The notes below the pieces were generated by a model. It was not told where the DNA came from. It saw only the letters and a program-made list of their open reading frames with translations, and did not search any database. From an uncultured Erysipelotrichaceae bacterium (GTDB taxonomy: Bacteria; Bacillota_I; Bacilli_A; RF39; UBA660), in NCBI GenBank assembly GCA_902766545.1, contig CACXEC010000095.1, positions 1 through 8,082 of the forward strand: a DNA stretch of 8,082 nucleotides, read 5' to 3'. Below are positions 1 through 6,038 of this stretch, piece by piece. The translations under genes and the position numbers were made by a program. Each line of letters starts with the position of its first letter. Position 1 is the first letter of the stretch.

Positions 1-246
1 AATAAAGATGCCCGTAATTTTACAAGATTCTTCCTATCAGGAGCTGCAGAATGTGAATTCGACAAACAAGGTCGAATAAACATTACCTCCCCATTGGTTA
101 ATTACGCCGGTTTAACAAGTAAGTGTGTTATAATCGGCGCTAATGACCGTTTAGAAATATGGGCTGAGGATTCATGGAATAGTTTCTTTAGTGAAAATGA
201 AGATAGCTTATCCGATATAGCAGAAAATTTATTTAAGATGGAGTAG
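1..246 (+). CDS. mraZ: MraZ transcriptional regulator, C-terminal part (5' end outside window)
   Basis: This is the last 81 codons of mraZ in frame 1, ending at TAG 244-246; the start lies upstream of the window. The second MraZ/SpoVT-AbrB-type half is recognisable: FFLSGAAECEFDKQGRINI carries the family D-x-x-x-R signature (D21 and R25 of the visible part), followed by the conserved PLVNYAGL and the LEIW motif at visible residues 51-54. In characterised bacteria MraZ is a ring-forming DNA-binding protein that controls the mraZ promoter and so the dcw cluster; that role is inferred here from family and position. It is the first known gene of the cluster and sits 2 bp before rsmH, whose Shine-Dalgarno GGAG (240-243) lies in its last codons. 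Its base composition is richer in G+C (about 36% by hand count) and in C-ending codons than the genes after it. The tail (residues 65-81) is acidic and less conserved. Identification is firm. Confidence 0.95.
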   Translation, partial: NKDARNFTRFFLSGAAECEFDKQGRINITSPLVNYAGLTSKCVIIGANDRLEIWAEDSWNSFFSENEDSLSDIAENLFKME

Positions 247-248
247 TA

Positions 249-1172
249 ATGAAACATTATAGTGTACTAAAAAAAGAACTTATTGATGGCTTAAATATTA
301 AACCTGATGGAATATATGTTGATGCTACACTTGGATATGCAGGGGATTCTAAAGAAATTCTTTCAAGGCTAAAAAGGGGTTTTCTTTTCGCCTTTGATCA
401 AGATGAGGAAGCAATTGAATATAGTGAAAAGGAATTATCTAAAATAGGTAAAAACTATAAAATTATTTATTCTAATTTTAGATATTTAAAAGAAAAACTT
501 GGTGAAGAGAAGACAAAAAAAGTTGATGGAATAGTTTTTGACTTGGGTTTATCTAGTCCTCAAATTGATGAAACTGAAAGAGGTTTTTCATTTATGAGGG
601 ATGCTGAACTTGATATGCGAATGGACCAGAATAACGAACTTACGGCTAAAAAGGTGGTTAATACTTATAGTTTAAATGATTTAACACAAATATTTTATAA
701 GTATGGTGAAGAGGATTTTGCTAGACCTATAGCTAAGAATATTGTTGGTCATCGTTTTGAAAAGGAAATATGTACTACTTTAGAGTTAGTTGAGATTATT
801 AAAGAAAGTGTTCCATTAAAATACTTTATTAAAGAACATCCTGAAAGAAAAATTTTTCAAGCAATTAGAATTGAAGTTAATGATGAATTATCGGCTTTAG
901 AAGAAACGCTTGATGATGCGATAAAAATGCTTAATAAGGGTGGTAGGATTTGTGTTATAACTTTTCATTCTTTAGAAGATCGAATAGTTAAACAAATGTT
1001 TAAAAAGTATAGTGATGTTGATCCTTTAGTTAAGGGTTTACCAGTTATTCCTAAGGAATATAAACCTTTAATTAAATTAATAAATAAAAAGCCTATTTTG
1101 CCTAGTGGAATGGAACTAGAGGAAAATAGTAGAAGTAAAAGCGCAAAATTAAGAATAATTGAAAGGGTTTGA
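249..1172 (+). CDS. rsmH: 16S rRNA (cytosine(1402)-N(4))-methyltransferase RsmH (MraW)
   Basis: RsmH transfers a methyl group from S-adenosylmethionine to N4 of C1402 in the 16S rRNA P-site region, acting on the small subunit in the cytosol. The 307-residue length is normal for the family. Visible motifs in order: HYSVL at 3-7; the SAM loop DATLGYAGDS at 25-34; DLGLSSPQ at 98-105; RGFSF then LDMRMD at 111-126; HPERKIFQAIRIEVNDEL at 197-214; GGRICVITFHSLEDRIVK at 231-248; and the C-terminal SRSKSAKLR at 294-302. The insert between about 127 and 195 matches the family's helical cap. One oddity is the SAM loop, usually G-G-G-G-H-S, which here reads G-Y-A-G-D-S, with Asp33 replacing the near-invariant His. 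The ATG at 249 is preceded by GGAG at 5 bp spacing inside the end of mraZ, which suggests translational coupling. It ends in TGA, read as a stop. Identification is firm. Confidence 0.97.
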   Translation: MKHYSVLKKELIDGLNIKPDGIYVDATLGYAGDSKEILSRLKRGFLFAFDQDEEAIEYSEKELSKIGKNYKIIYSNFRYLKEKLGEEKTKKVDGIVFDLGLSSPQIDETERGFSFMRDAELDMRMDQNNELTAKKVVNTYSLNDLTQIFYKYGEEDFARPIAKNIVGHRFEKEICTTLELVEIIKESVPLKYFIKEHPERKIFQAIRIEVNDELSALEETLDDAIKMLNKGGRICVITFHSLEDRIVKQMFKKYSDVDPLVKGLPVIPKEYKPLIKLINKKPILPSGMELEENSRSKSAKLRIIERV

Positions 1173-1177
1173 GATAA

Positions 1178-1468
1178 ATGACTAAGACTAGAAGAAAGGT
1201 AAAATTACATAAAATTGATAAGTTTTTAATTGGAATTATAGTACTTTTACTAGTATCTAGCCCAGTTGTTATTGTATATTCAAAAAGTGTTCTTTCTAAA
1301 AGCAATATCGAAGTTGAAAAGATGAGAAAGAAAATAGAAAAACAAGAAACAATAAATGAAAGTATTACAATGAAAATTAATGAACTTGCATCACTTTCAA
1401 GTGTTCAAGATATTGCCAAAGAATATGGATTAACTTATCAAAATGATAATATTATTGTTGTAAAATAG
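1178..1468 (+). CDS. ftsL: FtsL-like cell division protein (small bitopic septum protein)
   Basis: This 96-residue protein has the shape of FtsL/DivIC. It has a basic cytosolic N-terminus (TKTRRKVKLHK), one membrane segment at about 16-35, then a charged heptad-rich segment at about 42-70 that should form a coiled coil outside the membrane. It closes with IAKEYGLTYQNDNIIVV, which resembles the usual FtsL ending of helix, Gly-Leu and a short strand. FtsL pairs with DivIC/FtsB and activates the septal FtsW-PBP synthase. Primary sequence is poorly conserved in this family, so the call leans on topology and on its standard place between rsmH and the septal PBP. The gene begins 5 bp after rsmH, with AAAGGG upstream (1162-1167), and its stop is within 10 bp of the PBP start. 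DivIC itself is the main alternative, but position favours FtsL. Confidence 0.82.
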   Translation: MTKTRRKVKLHKIDKFLIGIIVLLLVSSPVVIVYSKSVLSKSNIEVEKMRKKIEKQETINESITMKINELASLSSVQDIAKEYGLTYQNDNIIVVK

Positions 1469-1473
1469 GTGAT
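1467..1473 (+). promoter_or_regulatory. Ribosome binding site AGGTGAT deciding the PBP start
   Basis: AGGTGAT is fully complementary to the 16S anti-Shine-Dalgarno end. Its AGG core ends 8 bp before the ATG at 1478, an ideal distance. The in-frame GTG at 1469 lies inside this site and the ATG at 1472 overlaps it, so neither is a likely start. The site also covers the ftsL stop codon (1466-1468). Confidence 0.75.
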
Positions 1474-1477
1474 GAAG

Positions 1478-3622
1478 ATGAAAAAAAGTAACTCAAATAT
1501 TAAGGTTAATAGATTTACGATAATTGTAGTTGCTTTTTTATTTGCCATAATTATTGCTAAACTCATTTATGTTGCAGTTGCGCCTAAGGTTGATGGAATA
1601 GATTTAAAGACTTTTGCATTATCTAGAACAACTGCTAATAAGGTTATTAATGCTAAAAGAGGTACTATTTATGATGTAAATGGAGAAGCTTTAGCGCAAG
1701 ATGCTAGAAGTTATACAGTTATTGCATATTTGGCAGAATCTAGAACAACTGATCCTGATTATCCTAAGCATGTTGTTGATAAAAAAATGACAGCAGAAAA
1801 ACTTAGTCCACTTCTTAATATGAGTGCTGATGCTATATTAAAGATTTTAAGTAGAGAAGGTTATTATCAAGTTGAAATTCGTCCTGGTGGTTTAAATATT
1901 AGTGAATTAGTAAAACAAGAAATTGAAGCATTGGATTTACCGGGAATTGATTTTATTAAGGGAAGTAAAAGAGATTATCCTAATGGAGATTTTGCATCTT
2001 ATATTATTGGTTATGCTAGAAAGCAAGATAATGATGAAATTAAAGGGGAACTTGGTATTGAAGCTAAATATGATAAAGAACTTAAAGGAAAAAATGGTAA
2101 GCTTACTTATCAAAAAGATGCTTATGGATATAAAATAGCTAATACTCCTGAAGTAATGGACGAAGCCGAAGATGGAGTTGATATTTATCTTACTATTGAT
2201 TCTAATGTTCAATTATATTTAGAAAATGCGGTTGATGAATTAAATAATCTTGGTTCTGAATGGGCTACTATTACTATTGCAGATGCTAATACGGGAGCTA
2301 TTGTAGGTTCTGCTTCTACTCCTAGTTTTAATCCTAATATTGTTAATATTAAAAATTATAATAATCCATTAACTAGTTATGTTTATGAGCCTGGGTCTAC
2401 TATGAAAATTTATTCGTTTATGGCAGCAATTGAGGAAGGCGTATATGATGGATCTGCTAAGTATGACTCTGGGTCAATTGAAGTTGATAATTATGTAATT
2501 AGTGATTGGAATAAAAAGGGTTGGGGTAAGATAACATATGATGTTGGTTTTACGTATTCATCTAATGTTGCAGCTGTTAATTTAAGTCGTAAACTTGGAA
2601 AAGATAAGTTATATGATTATTATAAAAAATTTGGTTTTGGGGAAAAAACTGGTATTGAACTTCCTGATGAGTATAGTAGTAAAGTAAGTTTTAAGTATAA
2701 TTCAGAGATTGCCAGTGCATCTTTTGGACAAGGTATTACTACAACACCTATTCAAAATATTCAGGCACTTACTACTATAACTAATAAGGGAATTATGTTA
2801 AAACCTTATATCATAGATAAAATTGTTAATCCAACTACTGGTGAAGTGGTTTTTAAATCTGAACGTACGGAAATTTCTAGGGTAGTATCTGAATCTACGG
2901 TTGAAAAAATAATTGATTTAATGGATCAAACAGTTAATTCAGAAGATAGTGCTGTTACTGGTAAAAAGTATCATACCGATAATGTTCGTTTAATTGGTAA
3001 AACTGGTACTGCTCAGTATACAAATTCTAATGGTAAATATGCATCTGGAGCCTATAGTAATATTCGTTCATTTGCCGGAGTATTTCCTAAAGAAAATCCT
3101 AAATATATTATTTATTTATCTGTTAAGAAATTCTCAGCACCTGGTAATAAATTAGGTGAAGTAGTAAAAAAGGTTGTAGAATCTGTCGCAAAATATAAAA
3201 ACTTAAGTGAAAAAGAATCATCTAAAGATGATAGTAAATTATATAAATTAGATAATTATATTAATAAAGATGTTACTGAGATAACTAATAAACTTTCTAG
3301 TGATGGTTTAATGCCTATTATAATAGGTAAAGGAGATAAAATAATTAAACAGTATCCTTTAAAAAATGAACAAGTGCTTAAGAATAGCAAAGTATTTTTA
3401 CTTACTAACTCAAATGAATTTATTATGCCTAATATGATTAATTGGACTGATATGGAAGCGATTGTCTTTGCAAATATGATAAAACTTAGTTATAATACTA
3501 ATGGGTATGGCGTAGTTACAAGTACAAGTATTAAAGAAGGAGAAGTAATTGATTTAAATAGTGAATTACATCTTGAATTAGGAGGTAAGGTTATAATTAA
3601 TGAAGTTAAGAATGAAGATTAA
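1478..3622 (+). CDS. pbpB: Class B penicillin-binding protein, PBP2B/FtsI type, with two PASTA domains
   Basis: This is the septal peptidoglycan D,D-transpeptidase that cross-links new wall at the division site, working with FtsW and FtsL/DivIC. From the chosen ATG it has 714 residues, close to Bacillus PBP2B. Residues (this start): membrane anchor about 9-33; dimerisation domain from about 55 with AKRGTIYD; transpeptidase domain about 235-570. Catalytic motifs are S307-T-M-K (in YEPGSTMK), S361-S-N (in YSSNVAAVN) and K508-T-G (in LIGKTGTAQY), so all active-site elements are intact. Two PASTA-like domains follow, at about 588-646 and 648-702 (the second starts MPNMINWTDMEA). Two PASTA domains argue for PBP2B/PBP2x rather than SpoVD, which usually has one. 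Upstream in-frame GTG 1469 and ATG 1472 would add 2-3 residues but clash with the ribosome binding site. The 3' end overlaps the next gene by 23 bp. Confidence 0.95.
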   Translation: MKKSNSNIKVNRFTIIVVAFLFAIIIAKLIYVAVAPKVDGIDLKTFALSRTTANKVINAKRGTIYDVNGEALAQDARSYTVIAYLAESRTTDPDYPKHVVDKKMTAEKLSPLLNMSADAILKILSREGYYQVEIRPGGLNISELVKQEIEALDLPGIDFIKGSKRDYPNGDFASYIIGYARKQDNDEIKGELGIEAKYDKELKGKNGKLTYQKDAYGYKIANTPEVMDEAEDGVDIYLTIDSNVQLYLENAVDELNNLGSEWATITIADANTGAIVGSASTPSFNPNIVNIKNYNNPLTSYVYEPGSTMKIYSFMAAIEEGVYDGSAKYDSGSIEVDNYVISDWNKKGWGKITYDVGFTYSSNVAAVNLSRKLGKDKLYDYYKKFGFGEKTGIELPDEYSSKVSFKYNSEIASASFGQGITTTPIQNIQALTTITNKGIMLKPYIIDKIVNPTTGEVVFKSERTEISRVVSESTVEKIIDLMDQTVNSEDSAVTGKKYHTDNVRLIGKTGTAQYTNSNGKYASGAYSNIRSFAGVFPKENPKYIIYLSVKKFSAPGNKLGEVVKKVVESVAKYKNLSEKESSKDDSKLYKLDNYINKDVTEITNKLSSDGLMPIIIGKGDKIIKQYPLKNEQVLKNSKVFLLTNSNEFIMPNMINWTDMEAIVFANMIKLSYNTNGYGVVTSTSIKEGEVIDLNSELHLELGGKVIINEVKNED

Positions 3623-4121
3623 AGGTTTTTTTAGATCAAGTAAAGTAATAATTGGAGCATTGATTATTTTAGTAATAACTCTTTTGATTTATACTAATTA
3701 TTTAATGAAATCTAGTAAGACTTATATGTTTAATGGCACTAGTGATGAAGTTGATATTTATAATGGTGTAATTAGTCTGAACTATAGTATTAAGGTTTTT
3801 GAAGGTAGTGATATTACTTATAAAGGTAAAGATGTAATTGTTACTAAATATAAAATTGGATATTTTCTAAAAGATGGAGATAATTTAAGAGATTTTATTA
3901 TGATATCTGATCAAGATGAAGATGGTTTTTCTTTAAAATCTTTAATAGAGGGTATAAGCACATTTAATGTTACTGAGCTTAATCGTAATCATAGGTTTTT
4001 TAGTAAAGATTTTATTAAAGATATTGATAAAGGATTAGTTTTTATGATTGAAGCAACTAAAAAAGATGGTGATGTACTATCAATTATTTTACCAATTAAT
4101 ATTACTAAAGTATCTAAATAA
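3600..4121 (+). CDS. Small single-pass membrane protein of unknown function at the end of the dcw operon
   Basis: I do not recognise this 173-residue protein. It has a basic N-terminus (MKLRMKIKGFFRSSK), a strong membrane segment at about 16-36, and a likely extracytoplasmic region of about 135 residues. That region alternates short strand-like stretches (VISLNYSIKVF, DVIVTKYKIGYFL) with charged turns, so a small beta-rich domain is plausible. It has no cysteine and no catalytic motif I can name. The ATG at 3600 has GGAGG upstream (3581-3585, about 14 bp away) and AAGG closer (3587-3590), and overlaps the end of the PBP gene by 23 bp, so the two are probably translationally coupled. An alternative ATG at 3612 would remove four residues. 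It occupies the position where mraY or spoVD often lies in Bacilli. A role with the septal PBP is inferred from position only. Its 3' end overlaps convergent ylbJ by 8 bp. Confidence 0.8.
   Translation: MKLRMKIKGFFRSSKVIIGALIILVITLLIYTNYLMKSSKTYMFNGTSDEVDIYNGVISLNYSIKVFEGSDITYKGKDVIVTKYKIGYFLKDGDNLRDFIMISDQDEDGFSLKSLIEGISTFNVTELNRNHRFFSKDFIKDIDKGLVFMIEATKKDGDVLSIILPINITKVSK
4059..4081 (-). terminator. Weak candidate terminator for ylbJ, inside the convergent gene
   Basis: Read on the minus strand, GATAGT and ACCATC form a 6 bp stem with one A-C mismatch around a 5-base loop, followed at once by six T. It begins 33 bp past the ylbJ stop, where an intrinsic terminator would be expected, but lies inside the coding sequence of the 173-residue protein. 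The stem is weak, so this is a candidate only. Confidence 0.3.
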
Positions 4122-4977
4122 TAATCTTAATATAGGTTAGTAATAACATTAAGAGTAGATGAATTATTCTTGATTTATAATATAATGTATAGTCAATATT
4201 AGTATCTTTAAAGATACTTTTTATTTGGTATAAAATAGATAATCCGCCAAAACTTAGAAGAATAGAAGTAAATATTAATTTATATTTATAAATAGATACT
4301 GTTTTAATTAAATATATTCCGTTTGTTATTTCTAAAATACCGGATATTAATGGGTGTTTAATTGGCAAGATAGAGTTTAGTGAAATAAAAGTTATTATTG
4401 ATCCTAAGATAAGTAATAAAGTATTAATAGAGTTTGAAATACTTTCAATTAAATTAAAGTCTTTAGATTTTATTAAATAATTACTTTCATTGGTATAATA
4501 GTTGCGGTTTATAATACCAATTAAGATATTTGATAATAAATTTATCATTAATAAGTAAATCGTATCTTTTTTATTTAATGGTGAAATATTTAATATTAAT
4601 AAAGGATTATAAAGCATAGTCATTGATAGTATTTTAATGGCTTCTTTTTCGTTTATAACTTTGTTATTTAATAAATCTTTGATGTATTTTGCATTAGTTG
4701 GGCATCCACTAAAAAAACTCATGATAAAGACGTATGAAGCATATTTATTTACTTTAAATACTTTAGTAAATATTTTGCCAAATAAATTGCTTATTATGGT
4801 AATTAGATTAGAACTTAATAATAAATCACTTATTATCATGATAGGAAAGATACTAGGAAATATTTTAGTTTTGAAGATATCTAGGCCATTAATAATAGAA
4901 TTTATTAAAAATGGTCTTTTAATAAAAAGTAAAATTAAAACTGTTAATATTAAGATATTTTTAATAGTATTTTTCAT
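4114..4977 (-). CDS. ylbJ: YlbJ-family integral membrane protein (nucleoside-recognition/Gate domain)
   Basis: This 287-residue polytopic membrane protein matches the YlbJ family, best known in endospore formers as a sporulation membrane protein with two Gate-type domains; its substrate is unknown. Visible family features: an N-terminal hydrophobic segment (8-19); FPSIFPIMIISDLLLSSNL at about 40-58; the signature SFFSGCPTNAKYIKDLL at 87-103 (usual form G-x-S-G-Y-P-x-G-A-K); a segment with NPLLIL at 124-129; a second membrane block with ILGSIITFISLNSIL at 190-204; then GILEITNGIYLI, GGLSILYQIKSIFKDT and a final hydrophobic helix. It is shorter than typical YlbJ proteins of roughly 400 residues, with compact loops. 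The start codon has only weak Shine-Dalgarno complementarity (AGAAAG). It is convergent with the dcw operon (8 bp overlap) and divergent from the YlbL gene, its near neighbour in Bacillus too. Whether this organism sporulates cannot be told from here. Confidence 0.85.
   Translation of the reverse strand: MKNTIKNILILTVLILLFIKRPFLINSIINGLDIFKTKIFPSIFPIMIISDLLLSSNLITIISNLFGKIFTKVFKVNKYASYVFIMSFFSGCPTNAKYIKDLLNNKVINEKEAIKILSMTMLYNPLLILNISPLNKKDTIYLLMINLLSNILIGIINRNYYTNESNYLIKSKDFNLIESISNSINTLLLILGSIITFISLNSILPIKHPLISGILEITNGIYLIKTVSIYKYKLIFTSILLSFGGLSILYQIKSIFKDTNIDYTLYYKSRIIHLLLMLLLTYIKIII
4201..4226 (+). terminator. Intrinsic terminator for the dcw operon, embedded in ylbJ coding sequence
   Basis: AGTATCTTTAAAGATACT (4201-4218) is a perfect 18 bp inverted repeat, foldable as a 7 bp stem with a TTAA loop. 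It is followed by TTTTATTT on the plus strand, so it faces the dcw operon, whose last stop is 80 bp upstream. On the minus strand no T-tract follows, so it should not stop ylbJ transcription. On that strand it encodes ylbJ residues S-I-F-K-D-T. No better candidate lies between 4122 and 4200. Confidence 0.55.
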
Positions 4978-4993
4978 AATTTCTTTCTATTAG

Positions 4994-5002
4994 TGCTATA
5001 AT
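4994..5002 (+). promoter_or_regulatory. Extended -10 promoter TGCTATAAT for the YlbL-340 aa unit
   Basis: TG-C-TATAAT is a perfect extended -10 element. A partial -35 (TTCATA, 4973-4978) lies at 18 bp spacing inside the 5' end of ylbJ. Transcription would begin about 7 bp downstream, at about 5009, which is the A of the ylbL start codon, so the mRNA would have no leader. Confidence 0.65.
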
Positions 5003-5008
5003 TAATAT

Positions 5009-6037
5009 ATGAGAAAAGTTATTAATAAAATATATGTTAGTTTTAAGAATTATATTAAAGAAAATTATAAATATATAATTTTTATAATTTTCTTTAGCGT
5101 TTTTTGCTTTTATAATACTGGTTATAGTATTTATAGACCCGGTGGGATAATTAATTCATCTATTAGAGTCAGTGGTGATAATTTATATAAGAGTAAGGGT
5201 TCATTTAATATGGCTTATATAAGTATGACTAAAGGAAGATTGCCTTTTTATTTACTTGCTAAAATAATACCTTCTTGGGAGCTTATTAAAAATGAACAAT
5301 TAACTATAAATGATTTAGAAACAATTGAAGAAGCTAGAAAAAGAGAAAGATTATATTATGAAGAATCAATGACTAGTGCAATGTATGTTGCTTTAAAAAA
5401 AGCAAATCAGGATTTTGAAGTAGAAAGCGAAAATTTTTATATTTTGTTTAAAACCCCAGAAAATGATAGCGTACTAGAAGTTGGAGATGAAATTTTATCA
5501 TATGATGGAATAGAGTTTACAAGTACAGATAACTTTATTAAGTATATTAATTCTAAAAAAGATGGATATGTAATTAAAATAAAATATAAAGAAACAAATG
5601 GAAAAATTAAAGAAACAACATCAACTATATACGAAAAAGATGATAGATTACTGGTTGGTTTATCTATTATTAAGTTACTAAATATTAAATCTAATCATAA
5701 TATTGAAATTAAATCTAAAAGTAGTGAATCAGGTCCAAGTGGTGGATTTATTACAGCTTTATCTATTTATGATGCTCTAACGAAAGAAGACTTAACAAGA
5801 GGTAAGAAAATCGTTGGAACTGGCACAATAAATTATGATGGTGAAGTTGGAGAAATTGGATCAGTTAATCAAAAACTTGATGCAGCAGTAAAAAAACACG
5901 CTGATATCTTCCTATGTCCAAAAAATAATTATGATGAAGTAAATCTATATGCAAAAGAAAAAAAATATGATATAATTATTAAGAGTATAGCTAATTTTGA
6001 TGAAGCTATCTTGTATTTAAATTCATTGGAGGATTAA
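5009..6037 (+). CDS. ylbL: YlbL/SepM-type membrane-anchored PDZ-Lon serine protease
   Basis: This 342-residue protein is a membrane-tethered serine protease of the YlbL/SepM group (Lon-type proteolytic domain without the ATPase). Order: one membrane anchor at about 22-38; YYEESMTSAMYVALKKA at 116-132, a typical family linker; a PDZ domain around 136-205 with LEVGDEILSYDG; and the Lon-like catalytic domain at about 212-342. The catalytic Ser is S244 in SGPSGGF and the likely partner Lys is K289 in NQKLDAA, 45 residues apart as in the Lon fold; GTGTINYDGEVGEIGSV (270-286) is also conserved. The active site should face outside the membrane. In relatives these proteases cleave small membrane proteins or peptides (a pheromone precursor for SepM, a checkpoint division inhibitor for YlbL); the target here is unknown. 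TAA at 5003-5005 is in frame just upstream and no Shine-Dalgarno is present, so ATG 5009 is the only reasonable start. The stop is 1 bp from the next gene. Confidence 0.92.
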   Translation: MRKVINKIYVSFKNYIKENYKYIIFIIFFSVFCFYNTGYSIYRPGGIINSSIRVSGDNLYKSKGSFNMAYISMTKGRLPFYLLAKIIPSWELIKNEQLTINDLETIEEARKRERLYYEESMTSAMYVALKKANQDFEVESENFYILFKTPENDSVLEVGDEILSYDGIEFTSTDNFIKYINSKKDGYVIKIKYKETNGKIKETTSTIYEKDDRLLVGLSIIKLLNIKSNHNIEIKSKSSESGPSGGFITALSIYDALTKEDLTRGKKIVGTGTINYDGEVGEIGSVNQKLDAAVKKHADIFLCPKNNYDEVNLYAKEKKYDIIIKSIANFDEAILYLNSLED

Positions 6038-6038
6038 G

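Noticed and set aside
126..134. Perfect extended -10 (TGTTATAAT) inside mraZ
   Set aside because: It has no -35 at a useful distance and encodes conserved MraZ residues (C-V-I-I). It lies over 100 bp before rsmH, so it is most likely coincidental.
1170..1172. Possible mycoplasma code with TGA as Trp
   Set aside because: TGA ends rsmH exactly at the family's C-terminus, and Trp is encoded by TGG in all genes seen, so the standard bacterial code fits.
1102..1305. 67-codon minus-strand open frame across the rsmH-ftsL junction
   Set aside because: It is antisense to two well-supported genes, with low-complexity hydrophobic content and no ribosome site.
1923..2212. Two open frames (plus and minus) inside the PBP gene
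   Set aside because: Both are out-of-frame shadows of the PBP dimerisation region with biased K/I/L/N composition and no start signals.
1478..3622. SpoVD identity for the PBP
   Set aside because: The presence of two PASTA-like domains, a length near PBP2B and its place directly after ftsL favour the division PBP over the sporulation one.
4126..4154. Inverted repeat TCTTAAT/ATTAAGA just after the dcw stop, considered as terminator
   Set aside because: The loop is 16 bases, the stem is all weak pairs and no T-tract follows. The hairpin at 4201-4226 is much better.
4637..4993. 118-codon open frame on the plus strand opposite ylbJ
   Set aside because: It is the antisense shadow of the first part of ylbJ. 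The ylbJ frame has clear family motifs, and this one has no ribosome site or recognisable sequence.
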